Shown: positions 21,701 through 32,100, counted from the first letter of the stretch. The stretch: 64,000 nucleotides of DNA from Turritopsis dohrnii (GCA_027922465.2 BQMF02000169.1:434001-498000); one strand, 5' to 3'. The notes: generated by a model from the sequence alone, not told the origin. Numbers and translations are program-made.

Positions 21701-23928
21701 TTTAGTGACGGCGTCTGTTTCCTTGCATTTTCAATATCAACTCCGTGTGCGCTATATTACGTCTCAAACTATCAATACACCTTTCCCGTAATTGATTGCG
21801 CAATATTTTTATCATGCTCTACCTCGTTTTCAATATGCTATACCATGACAACCGAATCTCCCGTGCTCAATCATTAACACTATCACAATCATTACACTAA
21901 TTGCTCATTACTGAAATGAGTCCCGTGCCATTCTGTTACCATATCAACCTTTGCAAAAACGAGGCTGAGTATGGTAAAAAGTATTGCACAATCAATTACG
22001 GGAAAGGTGTATTTTTGCTGTAAATGTGTTATTCATTAAGTTTCTTTTGGAACCGAAGATCTAACACTATGTATTATATTTGTAACAACATTTGTTTGCA
22101 GGCGCGCATGATTTGATGTCACGGTATCGTTATGTCACATTTTAATGATGGTACAAGAGCTTTGTTGATAAAATAAAGAGTTTTTTACTTACTCACAGCT
22201 TTCAACACGGGCATGGTTTCTTTACATCCATCCCAAAAATATATACTCTGGCGATATGTTGTGTTATTCATTATTCAAAAACTATGTTTCAAAGTGTAAA
22301 AAATGACCATGTTAATTTAGTATGACGATGAGAAATATTTACACGTAGACGGGCTAGGATTATTCACGCTGGAGTTTGAAGATTTGCTTAAAAAGCAATG
22401 CGTTTGGACTTGACGGAAATGAGTTTTTTTCTTTTGTGTTTTGAAGTTTTGTGGGTAGAATTTACCTGGCCAATTTTCACAAACAACCCCAAGTCTACTA
22501 TGGCATCCTTGGTCATTCCAGCCAAGAACTTTTTGTTCGATGCATGAACCCGACGTGCTTCCAGGTTCATTGTGATTCCAATTGGTCCATGTGACGGGAT
22601 TCCCTTAGAAAGCAAAAAGAAGCATAAGTACGTAACTTCTATGGGAGTTGTTCAATGGAACGCTTCCACAAGCATTTAATACTTTGAAAAATTGCGATAC
22701 AGTTAAGAAAAGCTGCCAATGAACCTAATTTTCAACCAGGAACCAACTTTCTTCCATTATTGAAGGACGGCGGGAAAGAAAATTCTCATAAACACTGATA
22801 AAGATTTGTCAAATTTCCAACATTTTAGAAAGTCAATGGAGAGTTTGACGAGCTTGACCCAGAAACGCAAAAATGAAAACATTAGGTAATCTGGGTAACA
22901 GGAAATTAGATGTACTCTAATGGATGAACTTTTCGTAAGAAATGCAAAAGTTTTTCTTAAATGTTTTATTGTGTTAATTACAGATTTGAAGGTAAAACTT
23001 TGGAAAAAATCTGAGTAGTAGATTTATAAAGGAAACTTAAACAATATTGATATAAAATCAGAAGATTAATTTACCTGAAGCTCAATTTCTGTGATTTCAT
23101 ATTCAATTGATATGTGACATGTTAAAGAAACCGACATAAAACTTATTTATTCTATCTGTTTGTGATAAAACGATCTTACCAGTGTTCCAAACTGTATAAT
23201 TTCCTGTTAACCCTAGCCAAAATCGTGAATTTGATACTATGCTGCGAACAAAATCACTTTCTCCTTGTGTGTTCAATTCTACCAAGGTCATCCCCATCTT
23301 TAAGCATTCTTTCCGTGCATCTTCCCAAAACAAAGTAAGCTCCGAAATGAAAATATAGCAATTGCTAAAAATTTCACATTTGATGAATGCTGAAATGAAA
23401 GCAGTCTTTTATTAATGCGATCATGTTTACTAAGCTGTGATGTTTTTCAGACATCCAGCTTTAAGAATTCAGCATTAAGTGTATCGATATAATCACCCGT
23501 GCGGGGTCTAGATAGAGAGTTGAATAATATTCAACTTTTGTATTTCTATGAAGAAAACGGAAAGCAAATGATTGTTTATAAGGGATACTAATAAAAGTAA
23601 TTTTCAAGATTGTAATAACAGCAAAATGTATTAGTTGATTATACATACAACAAATTCACTATTACATAGACTGTTAAAGAAGAGAAGGACAACAACTCAC
23701 TTTATAATTGTAAGAATTTCTATATGTAACCTTAAGGTGATTTCAGAAAGTTCTAGAAACCAGAAACTTGCGTGAAACAACAGATCTGGAGGCTGTCTTT
23801 CTCTATTTACATGCCTATGTTTTTGCATACGTACCTACACTGAACATGACAACGACCAATATCCCAAATGAGTATACCTGCTTAAGGAAGAAGAAAGGTT
23901 TGTAGTGGAAAGTAGGAGAACTGGACAT
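9461..23928 (-). CDS. secreted/membrane protein: 2 C-type lectin domains, S/T/P linker, PAN domain
   Basis: This is my manual ten-exon model, listed 5' to 3' on the minus strand: 23928-23835, 23389-23180, 22603-22466, 17885-17682, 16584-16447, 11158-11069, 10678-10589, 10367-10227, 10141-10040, 9726-9461. The exons sum to 1473 nt, giving 490 residues and a TAG stop at 9463-9461. Every junction is GT-AG and phase 1, which strongly supports the chain. The ATG at 23928 follows an in-frame TAG. Residues 18-31 are hydrophobic (FGILVVVMFSV), acting as signal peptide or type II anchor. Two long-form CTLDs follow (about 32-147 and 148-261), then a Ser/Thr/Pro-rich linker (262-402) and a PAN/apple-like domain (403-490). 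The likely role is extracellular carbohydrate or protein recognition. Introns contain a LINE, a mariner and several MITEs. Further exons in the 16.4-11.2 kb or 22.4-17.9 kb introns cannot be excluded. Confidence 0.8.
10040..11158 (-). CDS. exons 6-9 of lectin gene: Ser/Thr/Pro-rich linker
   Basis: There are four symmetric phase-1 exons: 11158-11069 and 10678-10589 (30 codons each, near-duplicates beginning HSTSAA), 10367-10227 (47 codons) and 10141-10040 (34 codons). The third carries a tandem hexapeptide, SPSYSL or variants, repeated four to five times from an 18-bp unit. It then runs into SPSPSMQT and a serine run. This composition suggests an O-glycosylated mucin-like stalk separating the lectin domains from the PAN domain. 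The repeat-bearing exon probably varies in length between alleles. Confidence 0.7.
10525..11193 (-). repeat. intragenic tandem duplication around linker exons 6 and 7
   Basis: Segments 10525-10713 and 11005-11193 are near-identical, with an offset of exactly 480 bp. Each contains a 90-nt linker exon with its splice sites. The intervening 10720-11004 is highly similar to 23341-23623, the intron end plus 5' part of the exon that opens lectin domain A. The linker region was therefore assembled from duplicated pieces of the same gene. Confidence 0.8.
11678..11870 (-). repeat. dispersed repeat, second copy of the 62.2 kb SINE-like family
   Basis: It shares GCATGTAGCTTTAGCTAAAA, CCCCGCGCTCAAGC, CAAGCTATACAACGGAAAC and CCTTTCAAAAAGTGTAAT, in the same order, with 62221-62535. 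The tRNA-like head seen at 62.7 kb is absent here, so this copy is truncated. Confidence 0.6.
12662..12887. mobile_element. 226-bp near-perfect palindromic MITE, TSD TTA
   Basis: The ends AGCTTGGTTTCCAAT and ATTGGAAACCAAGCT are inverted. They are flanked on both sides by TTA (12659-12661 and 12888-12890). The palindrome continues inward through repeats of TTGTTGCACAA to a central hairpin, GCAGAGATAG / CTATCTCTGC. The TTA duplication suggests a PIF/Harbinger-mobilised element. It lies in a lectin-gene intron, and the short open frames across it are incidental. Confidence 0.8.
14243..14984. mobile_element. 742-bp MITE with TTAA target site and symmetric CRE sites
   Basis: Terminal inverted repeats AGGGAAATTAAGCCTT and the mirror image GGCTTAATTTCCCT are flanked by TTAA on both sides, as for piggyBac-type integration. 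No transposase is present. Each half contains a perfect TGACGTCA octamer (14406-14413 and 14814-14821), each exactly 163 bp from its own end. The element lies in the large lectin-gene intron. Confidence 0.75.
15210..15317. repeat. long hairpin (~40-bp arms)
   Basis: The arm at 15210-15250, containing GCGTGCGACTTTTATATT, is mirrored at about 15278-15317 by AATATAAAAGTCGCACACTC. The arms continue into ATTATTAAATTTTGATA / TATCAGAATTTAATAAT. It could be a very small MITE. No target duplication was resolved. Confidence 0.6.
16447..17885 (-). CDS. exons 4-5 of lectin gene: C-type lectin domain B (EPN type)
   Basis: Exon 17885-17682 (68 codons) and exon 16584-16447 (46 codons) join in phase 1 at a Gly codon. 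The first carries C-x5-C, then CYIYLGEKRTWDESEGAC and FWIGMKGNY. The second carries WTSWNQDEPN, a Cys, GWSDTNC and AVC, so all six cysteines of a long-form CTLD are present. EPN is the mannose/GlcNAc-type calcium-site motif. WSD stands in for the usual WND. Ca-dependent sugar binding is therefore plausible. The intervening intron contains the mariner element. Confidence 0.85.
16602..17477 (-). mobile_element. mariner-like element, long TIRs, truncated transposase
   Basis: The ends CCGGGTGTCACACAAAAAAC (left) and their mirror (right, ending at 17477) extend into imperfect inverted repeats of about 150 bp. A TA is present next to the left end. On the minus strand 17298-16873 encodes 141 residues of Tc1/mariner DDE type: WWIQDGATPRTS around the second acid and RSPDLTVCDFFLWGY around the third. 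The N-terminal DNA-binding half and the first catalytic Asp are missing, so the copy is not autonomous. It sits in the intron between the two exons of lectin domain B. Confidence 0.85.
18589..21456 (-). pseudogene. degenerate LINE reverse transcriptase (R2/NeSL-like)
   Basis: Fragments on the minus strand follow the order of a site-specific-type LINE polymerase. They begin with a TTLLLKNKETKNTKNYR block (compare TxLLPK) and LDYQKAFDSVPLNWL near 21030-21000. Next come IPIFQ, where GIFQGDSLSP is expected, and LFFVDDLKLF (the F/YxDD box, 20720) with FGESKCAYL. Downstream are YLGQDENLRYVGP and, after an insertion, KHIALNAYAVPV, NWTKEEILLIDIKTRKIL and a C-terminal domain to 18589. Several frameshifts and stops disable it. 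The clade assignment is from motif resemblance only. Confidence 0.75.
19543..20395 (+). mobile_element. 853-bp DNA element nested in the LINE, carrying one exon-like frame
   Basis: The terminal inverted repeat TTACCTTATCGGACA is mirrored by TGTCCGATAAGGTAA. Both subterminal regions are packed with copies of TTAGTCGGACAAAA and its complement, interspersed with GTGACTAAA. The LINE frame is continuous on either side, so insertion came after the LINE. Inside, 19849-20033 follows a TTATTCCAG acceptor and encodes 61 charged residues (APVITETSDESDS...KKMKKTAII...DFYTDNEYDIEIEN, stop). This could be the last exon of a lost transposase or a captured host exon. The superfamily is unknown. Confidence 0.75.
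21778..22009. mobile_element. 232-bp MITE, TSD TA
   Basis: CACCTTTCCCGTAATTGATT at the left is mirrored by AATCAATTACGGGAAAGGTG at the right, with inverted similarity for about 55 bp (to CCTCGTTTT). TA flanks both ends, giving ATACACC...GGTGTAT. This suggests a Tc1/mariner-type target. It lies in the intron between lectin domains A and B, upstream of the LINE. Confidence 0.75.
22466..23389 (-). CDS. exons 2-3 of lectin gene: C-type lectin domain A
   Basis: Exon 23389-23180 (70 codons) follows the acceptor GCTTTCATTTCAG. Exon 22603-22466 (46 codons) follows GCTTTCTAAG. Together they encode KCEIFSNCYIF with C-x5-C, FWEDARKEC, FWLGLTGNY, then WTNWNHNEPGSTSGSC, GWNDQGC and VVC. The six CTLD cysteines and the WND motif are intact, but the calcium motif is EPG instead of EPN. 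Exon sizes and boundaries match domain B almost exactly, so A and B arose by duplication. The two domains may differ in ligand. Confidence 0.85.
23341..23623 (-). repeat. duplicated segment shared with 10720-11004
   Basis: About 280 bp is highly similar to 10720-11004, including CACCCGTGCGGGGTCTAGAT, the splice acceptor CTTTCATTTCAG and the first 40-50 nt of the lectin-domain exon. Here the exon is intact. In the 10.7 kb copy the first Cys codon is changed (TGT to AGT) and the exon is cut off. Confidence 0.8.
23835..23928 (-). CDS. exon 1 of lectin gene: start and signal/anchor segment
   Basis: ATG at 23928-23926 is directly preceded by an in-frame TAG. The 31 residues (MSSSPTFHYKPFFFLKQVYS, then FGILVVVMFSV) form a polar or aromatic N-region and a hydrophobic core, ending at a GTACGT donor in phase 1. 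The next exon begins at the lectin domain, so cleavage near the junction would release a mature lectin. Non-cleavage would give a type II membrane protein. Confidence 0.65.
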
Positions 23929-26680
23929 CTAATCCAAAAAATGGAGGCTTCATTTTCAGAGTGAAAATACAATACAACATCATGTCCAAAGTCTGCATAT
24001 CAGAAGGAATGATATTCTGGTAAAATTTCATGAATTCTGAACAGCTTAATCTGATGTTTGATCCGACTTTCTGAAACTGTCAGATTTTTAAAGAACGACA
24101 TTGATGCTATTTTATTTTCTTATTTTCTGTCACGTTTCATTCATCATTGTTGTCTCAGATGCGTGAATATTGACATCCATATTGAGACACTCTTAAGTTT
24201 TAATCTTGTCACATTCTTGAAACAATTTCGTATAGTCGTGTCGGTCATATTTGTAAAGTGTAAAAAAAAAATATACACAATTAATATTCAAGGAACTTGT
24301 GTTTATCATTTCAATTCACTTTAGGGAGACAACATCTAGAGGTCACATTCTTTTAACTGTTTATCTTTACCATATGGACCTGCAAATGAGCCCACCAGTG
24401 GTAAAGACCCATGCGCTTATACTCTGATATAGGCCCATTCATGCCTTTAAGCAAGTGAAGTTTTTTATTTTGATATGACGATTTACCTATTTTCTCTTTC
24501 AACAATATCATTGCAATTACACTGCGCTTTTGAAAGATATTTTCTTCAAGAAAGTGCATGGTACCTCTGAACCCCTTCCCTTCTTGTTCTTTCAATGACA
24601 ACCTGGAAATTCTCTGATTTTGCCCCCATTTTGTTGAATGGATGACACCAACACTGCGAAATTTCCCCTCAAAGCACAAACAACAATGGTTTCATTTTTC
24701 AAGATGCTAATGACTAATTTATCTTAAGGAACATTCCTTAGGAATTGTAGATTTTTTGGAAAAGCACATGAAAAAGAAAGTCAATCATTTATGGCTAGTT
24801 CGATCTTAAAGTTCGAAAAACTTAAATAATACACATTTAACACAACTAGTTAGCAAAAACACTAGCCTCAGATGTGATCAAGATAGGAACAACCTAAATC
24901 TTTCACGTGAAAAGAGAACAATTCTGAAAAATTTCAGCGTAATCAGATGAAACATGTTTTACCAATACGTTCGCTTTACTAGGAGAAAGTCTGTTTGATT
25001 ACCCAAAATCATTTCAAATGATTTGCATATAAACTATTTCATTTTAAATCAGCAAAATTTACTCAGCCATCTTTTTTGCGAAAAATAATCGAAATAATTA
25101 TATTTACCTTTGTACCAGTCATTTTATTCTTCAAACAGCTGACCTACAGATGTAAAAGATACTGTATCACTTCCACATTTTCTTTTTCATGTATGATTGA
25201 AAACAAAAATTTGTACAACCTTTCTATTACATGAATATCAATATCATATTAATAATTGATAACTTGAAAGGATATGTGGTGAAGAATGGGCATGTGGTGA
25301 ATGAATGGGTATGTGGTGAATGAATGGATTACCAATGATAACTCGATCGAAGGATTTCTTCTTCCTTTATTTCTATAATGTTCAAAACTTTTGAAGAGAG
25401 CGAGAACCTAAAGATTTAAATGTAAACCTTGTCTTTACCCAAGCCTAAAATCTGTAGCACACCCTGCAGAAGTATCTTATTATTCCGAAATCTTCACAGA
25501 AAATATATCTCATTTACCGAACAGTTAGTAAATAATTTAAATGCATTTTCATTTGACATTTCCAATTCCATTTCGTTATTTCATCGCACTCATTGTTTTA
25601 GGGTATTTTTTAAAACCATGTTTCTAACTGATTAAATGATCTAAAGGAAAAGCCCTTTGTTTTACTTTGCTTTACATAGTCTTCGTTTTTTCTAGGAAAT
25701 CAGTTGTTTTCAAGACCAATGTTAAATGTAAAAAGTTTTAAGAATATGAACAAATAACTTGATAGCAAGATATCTGAAAAAAGTAGCAACTTCTATGATT
25801 ATGAATATGAATATCTAAATCAAACTTCCTCAACTATATCCATGTTTTGATCAATATAAGTTACTAGGGACAAGATCTTCATCTTTATCCTCAAATTTCA
25901 ATGCGTTGCATTTAATAACTATATTTCTTTTTGACAACCATTCAACAGTTCTTATTCACTAAATTTTCAGAATTATTGTATATTTAGAACTATTCATCAC
26001 ATACAACGTTTAATGAAGGTATTATGACGACTGATAATGGAGATTTAGATTTTCATCAGTACTAGTAGATAACTGGAACCTTCGCATGACGCTTTTCATT
26101 TCCAATATTCTCAATATATTCGTTAAAAATTATATTGTAATGAAATAATGTCACACCGGTCATTTATGTCATTTGCTTGTCAAAACCCTAATTCTATTAT
26201 ATGCTATAAACTAGTCAATCTCCAAAATGCATCATTTTTTAACTGAAAAAACTGTTCAAAATATGGAGATGTTCAGATAGTGGAGTTCTGAATCGTGTAA
26301 ACGATATATCGATGTCTATACCAGATACAGGTATACTATTCGCACTCCCAAAAAATATTATACTGGTTGCTTACAAAAAATAGGGGAGGTATATAATATG
26401 GTATTGTAAAGAGGAAATTCCAGAGATGTCTGATCTTTTCTCAGATAGAAATGTTCCTTTGTTGGTAACCGATGTGCTTTTGTTTCTTCATCAGAAGCTG
26501 TTGGCAAAACAGGATACATTTTTTCGGTGTTTATGTCGTACATCGCCATCTTGAATAATCAAGACTACAAGCATATTATTAATTAGGTCTAAAATATTAA
26601 GAAGGCCTTCTCTGTTATTGAACCATGATATCCTTTTCAAACAGATATTTCTAGCAATGATCAATAAGTACTCTAGCATT
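23929..26680. other. upstream flank of lectin gene; small tandem repeat
   Basis: No gene is supported. A 19-20-bp unit (GGGTATGTGGTGAATGAAT and variants) repeats about three times at 25268-25326. An open minus-strand frame at 24353-24679 (108 codons) and another at 26358-26549 ending at a GTAAGC donor have no recognisable domains. Confidence 0.35.
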
Positions 26681-26684
26681 TGTT

Positions 26685-27135
26685 ACACCGACAAATGTAG
26701 TAATCCCGACAGTAGTACATTTTCTACGACCGGCCTTGTGTAGGGAGCAATCGATTTGAAAAAAATAACATAAAAATCAACGACACATTCAAGTGTACAT
26801 GGGCAAATCTCATGTGTTTGTCTCAAACTATTTTGGCCATAATTAGGCAAAGCATATTAACGTCTTCATGAAGAAGCTTTGTAAGGGCTGTCAAGTGTCA
26901 ATATAGAAAAACCCAAAATTACGCATGCACAGTAAAATATGCTAATGTGAGCTAAATAAGCCATTATTAGGCATAACTCATCAAGGTCTTCATTAGATAA
27001 TTTTTCAAGTTCTATCAAGTGGCCATATTATAGAACCCAAGTTCGCACATGCGTAGTACTGCGTGAAGTCAAATGATCCATACTTAGGTAAAATTCTGGA
27101 AAGCCTTAACCAAGTAACTTTTAAAGATCTACGAA
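26685..27135 (+). repeat. tandem ~120-bp repeat units, dispersed family
   Basis: Units begin near 26835, 26960 and 27076 with GCCATAATTAGGCAAA, GCCATTATTAGGCATA and TCCATACTTAGGTAAA, and share AAGGTCTTCA and GCATGCGCAGTA-like blocks. The preceding CACCGACAAATGTAGTAA recurs at about 30497. Further copies lie at 28570-28645 and 28785-28920 (inverted) and at 30590-30690 (direct). Confidence 0.6.
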
Positions 27136-27339
27136 GTCAGACTTTTATTTTGCGTTATTTTGTTATGTAATGTTTTTGAGCGAAAAGAAGTTCTTATGTC
27201 ATATGTCAGTTCTCTGTATATCAGAGAAGGTAGTTTTCGACAGTCATTTCGTCAATAATGCTATTTAAATATTAATTAAAAAATTGTACCAACGAGAAAC
27301 TTAGTATATGTGCTCTTCCGGAGTAGGTGAAACTGTAAT

Positions 27340-28250
27340 ACAGTGGACTCTCCCTATCTCGACTACTCTCTATCTCGAACTAAACTCTCGGTCCCTTGGA
27401 CATTTGTGCACGCTCCAAGCTATTTTCATCTCCCTATCTCGAACTTCTGTATCTCGAACTTTTCTCTATCTCGAACCAATTCTTTGGTCCCGAGTGGCAA
27501 TTTCTCACTCTATGTCGAACTTTCCATTACTTGTGGGTCTATTTACACGACAAAAGCAAAAATAAAGTTCGATTTTCGAATGCTTTCGAATGTTTTTTTT
27601 TTTTTTTTTTCGAAATTCGAAAACTTGAATCAAAACACTATAAACAGCAGTTCTTCATAAAATGTTTACAAGCGAATAAACATGTCTGCTGTTAAACGCA
27701 AGCTAACGAATACAAAACTTGTTAAAAAATGTCAGATCATTCGAGAAATTGAAAAGGGAATGACCAACAAGGAGGCTTCAGAAAAATATAATGTGCCGAA
27801 AAATACCATCTCAACCTGGATGAAAAACAAAGAGAAACTGCTGAAAAGTTTGGAACAAAGTTCTTCAGAAGCCAAGAAAATACGTTTGTGCGATTTTGAG
27901 CAAGTTGACAAGGCTATCCTACAATGGTTTACGCTTCAACGTAGTCAAAACTTACCGGTTGATGGCCAAATATTAAAAGAAAAAGCGCTGCAGTTTGCTA
28001 AGAGCTTTGAATTACCGACCTTTAAGGCATCAGATGGTTGGTTGGATAAGTGGAAAAAAGGTAGGAAAGGGAGGTTTTTGACCCTGTACCAGAAAAGCCA
28101 TCCAACCAGCATTAGATATTTTGAAAGATGCTGCCATGTTTAGAGCTGGACAAATGAAAACAGCAGTTTTCAATTTTGAACGGCTCTACCAAAAAGAAAG
28201 AGAGGAAGCTATGAAACAGAAGGATATTGCGTATTTCTTTAAACCTGTAT
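27340..28250 (+). mobile_element. Tigger/pogo-type element, internally deleted
   Basis: The left end CAGTGGACTCTCCCTATCTC, preceded by TA, is followed by many copies of CTATCTCGAAC, the usual terminal architecture of invertebrate Tigger elements. From 27682 the transposase begins MSAVKRKLTNTKLVKKCQII and carries a psq-type helix-turn-helix (TNKEASEKYNVPKNTISTWM). A CENP-B-type domain follows, ending in SDGWLDKWKKGRKGRF. After about 28080 the frame jumps to a C-terminal remnant (ALDILKDAAMFRAGQMKTAV ... DIAYFFKPV, stop at about 28250). The DDE catalytic core is deleted, and I could not find a right terminal repeat. Confidence 0.8.
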
Positions 28251-31200
28251 AGATAGGCTATTTCATTACAACATTTGATAAAAGATTTTTTTGTAATGCA
28301 ATGTGTTCACACTGTGGACACACTAACATAAAAGATATCAATTATGGGAACCTGATGAAGTAAAAGTAAGGCCATATCTATTTTGCATAAGATCATCCAT
28401 CACGCTCCAACATTCTTCAATGCAGGATATCCTAAAAATCTCTCAAACTTCTTTACTTCTTTGGTTATCATCGTTAAACATCATTGGATTGTATTTTAAT
28501 ACTGTCTCTTCATAGGAATGTTGATCATTTTGAGGAGACAGTAAAAAATGCAATTCAGTGAATGCAGCAACGTTTGCAAAGATTCTTTTATGTAGCCACT
28601 TGGCAGCACTTGAAAAATTATCTAAAGACCTTGATGAGCTGTGCCTAATTATGGCTAAAATTAATAAATTAATAAAGAGAAAATTTTTAAAAATGTGGCT
28701 TCAAGTCTTTTTTATAATAAAATTCCTTGCCCAACTGAATTAATTTAAAAATTATGACTGATTTTGCTTGGGTTTACTGTCTCTTACTGCACATGCGCAA
28801 ATTCCAGGCTTATTACACAGCTATCCTGAAAGCACTGGAAAGTTACTTGGTGGAAACCAATGTGTTTTTTTCCTAATCATGGCTCATTTAGCTCATATTA
28901 GCGTCTTTATCAGTATACAAACTTGGTGAAAAATCTTACATAAATTGGGCCCGTATCGGTCTGATCGCAAATCGGCGAAATTTCTTTGTCGACTTTGGTC
29001 TATCCACGTGATCCATACACCTTTTAATGTTACCCTTAAAAGTTAAATAAAGTAATTGAAAAAAATTATCAACAATTATCATATTTTTAGTTCTATGATG
29101 TTTCCAAAGAAAGTGTCTTTTCAGAGAAAGTATTAAATCAAAGGCGATAAAATATAAATTTTTTTGGTAAAGTGTTAATGTCACGTTTGGCGCGTGATAA
29201 TCATGCTGTTCTAAATTAAACCATCGGATGGGTAGAACAGCTCTTTCGATTGATATTTCAGTACATTTGCCTCTCTCATTGGCGATACCATTGGTGCACG
29301 AAAAAGTGTCCGCTGATTGGAGGTGTCCACCTTTTGGAAATCTTTAAGCCCAATCTCAAATTCAAGAATAAAGCCTTTTTATATATGAAGATGTAATTGG
29401 GGGTAATTAGGGGTATCATTCCCGTCAGTAAAAAGAGAAAAATAATTGAACTCAATGGAAACGTTTTTTTGTCAACAAAAACATCAAGATAAAAAAATAT
29501 CAACATGAAGAAGTCCTTAATTAACTGTTGTTTTTTGTCTTCTACTCGAATAATTTCTCCCTTTTTTTGAGGTAAGGAAGATTTTTCATGTTTATTGAGC
29601 TCCTTCAGGTTGAAGGTTTATCAAGCAGTGTCAACGCTTTGCATGTGGTGATATCATGAACTTTTGGAACTCTTCTCCTCCAAATCAACATCATCATCAG
29701 ATGAAACCTCTTCTACATCATCATTATTTCCAGATTCTTTATGGAGATATTGTGGTCTAATTGAGTTTGAGTGAGTGGCAATTCAGGTAGACAACGTTTG
29801 TAACTTTTTGTTCACAACTTGTTCAAACTTGTTCAAACTTGTTCACAACTTGCTCAAACTGAAAATATACATAATGAAGAACTCATAAATATTTGAACAT
29901 AATCAAGTGTAAGTCTCAAAAGAATATTATGATAAACTTGATTTGATCTGAAAAAATTATATCGAAAAAGTTTACGTACAAATGACAATTACGTACAAAT
30001 GACAAATACGTACAATTGACAGTCAGTAATTGATTGAATTGACTTAATCAAATCACAGTGATAACAACTGCAACTGAGCATTACAAGGGTACAGCTTAAC
30101 GGAACATGTGAAAACAAACATGTAAACAAACATGGTAGCAAAAATGGCTACCATTAATGAATAACAAAATGAAGCAAAAGATGACTGTTAAATAAAATAT
30201 GAATAGAAAACTAAATCAGAGAAAATGCTACAGATATTCACTCACACATTTTTGCAGTGAGCTTACTCTCCAATCTATTGCATCTGAGCTGATTACTGAT
30301 ACTGAATTGCATGTTTTGACATCGAGATCAATGTATTCCTCAACAGTTGTCTCACAGTCCGAATCTGCTCATAGGCGGATTTAGTTTTTTTTCTTCTTTT
30401 TATTAAGAAAAGAAAAGAGAAATGTATAATTACTAAACAATAGTGTGTACTCCTCTACAAAGTTTGACTATGTCTGTATCCGCCTCTGCTGTTGTTATGC
30501 CGACAAATGTTGTAACTCATACAAATGTATTACATTTTCCAAGACAAATGTATTATTATCGCTAAATGTAGGAAACCTACGTCAAAGGTGACTGCGTAAC
30601 AGGCCATGCGCAGTAAGAGACTGCTGTTAATATAAGCGAAATGAGTCATAATTAGGCAAAACACATGAGAACCTCTTCACCTGGTAACTTTGTAAAAATA
30701 AAAATGAAATTCGTGCATTTGCTGTGAAAACATTTAGGTAGCATCATTACGAGTAAAGTTTGTGGTAAAATTTATATGTGTATACATATTGAAGAAACAA
30801 CTACAGCTTTTCAGATGAGTTTCATGTATTGTAGTATTGTAACGACGATCTTCAGCTAAATGAAGAATGCTACAAAGATTTAGTTGAAGATTTTAACAAA
30901 TATTGAGCACTTTTTTCGATTAGAAGAACTATTACTTCGACTATGTGTATACATATGAATCAGTGGCATCTGCTGCCTTTTAAAGTGTCTGTTAATTGGA
31001 AGAGTATTCAATAACAGAGAACTTCATTCCTTCTCCTCCTTCGCCATTATAAAAGGAAAATGGAGAAGTTCTTCAAAATTGAACGAAGATATGAAATATA
31101 TACTTAAATTTGCCCAACCAAGTAACTTAATGGAGTTCTGGAATACGCAGAATTGCTTTAGATCAACAAGGAAGCTCATTCACTACAGAAAATTCAGAAA

Positions 31201-32100
31201 TGTTTTTTCTTTCTCTTGTATTCCTCAAAAAGATGACGAATGGTTTGATATTGGCATGTATTCAGGTATGATATGATATGATATGATACTTTATTTTTTG
31301 TTATAAGTGTAATAATTTTATGTAAAATTATATAAAAAGAAAAATTTGTATTTTTATCATTATTTATTCAGTATTATTTATTCAGTATTTATTATTAATA
31401 TTTGTCATTTATTATTATCTATTTATCATTTGTATTTAAGCTTAGCTTATCTACCATTTTGGATTTATTTCAAAGGCCTCATTCCCAAGTTGTCTGGTTT
31501 CCAAAACAACTTGGTTCACAATTGTTTTGGTTTCCATGACAACTTGGTTTGTATGTATATAACAGTTTGCTTGATCACTTTTAACTTGTCTCTCAATCAG
31601 TCAAGATGTGTTGACACTATTCACTCATTCACTATACCTCATCATCTTCATCATTTCAAAGCTATCTATTTGGCCAGCTGGTAGGTTTTGTTCTTTGTTT
31701 TTCTTCTTTGGCAGCCATCTTGTTTTGTGTAGGTGTGGCCATCTTTTCTCTTTGTTCTTATGTATGTATACACACTTAGGTTAGGCTCTAGTTTTTACTC
31801 AAATCGATATAACAAATTTCATAAATAGATATTTATTAGTTCTAATTTTATTATGTAGTTTGACGGTATTCAAAGATGTCAAAAACCGTTCAACGTGTCT
31901 GATGAGGTAGCCCCACAATAAGAAACATACATGGTTCATCTAGTTTATATAACAACGCTACATTATATAAGGTGCAGTTAATACGAAATCATATAGATAA
32001 CATGAGTAAAAGTACAATCGACTAGAATAACTATAAACTATGACCAGTTGTTTCCAAATAACACGGGAAACGCGTAGAAGATCTTTATGATCTTATCGTC
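28251..32100. other. repeat-rich intergenic DNA
   Basis: This stretch holds inverted copies of the 120-bp repeat family (28570-28645, 28785-28920) and a direct copy (30590-30690). A short direct repeat, CACAACTTGTTCAAACTTG, lies at about 29810-29860. There is a GATAT/ATGAT microsatellite at 31265-31290 and an ACAACTTGGTTT direct repeat at 31500-31556. No gene is supported. Confidence 0.4.

Noticed and set aside
23461..23646. Frame similar to 10751-10990, at first suspected to be a conserved small gene
   Set aside because: The similarity is a DNA duplication spanning intron sequence. The shared frame is on the same strand as the lectin gene but is not joined to it by the splice sites.
24353..24679. 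108-codon minus-strand open frame upstream of the lectin gene
   Set aside because: It has no domain, signal, repeated structure or convincing splice sites. Too little supports calling it a gene, although its length without a stop is mildly notable.
26358..26549. Possible minus-strand first exon (begins MAMYDINTEKMYPV) ending near a GTAAGC donor
   Set aside because: I found no compatible downstream exon, and the lectin gene has its own start closed off by an upstream stop.
28558..28743. 61-codon plus-strand frame following the Tigger relic
   Set aside because: It lies on an inverted copy of the 120-bp dispersed repeat, so the frame is incidental.
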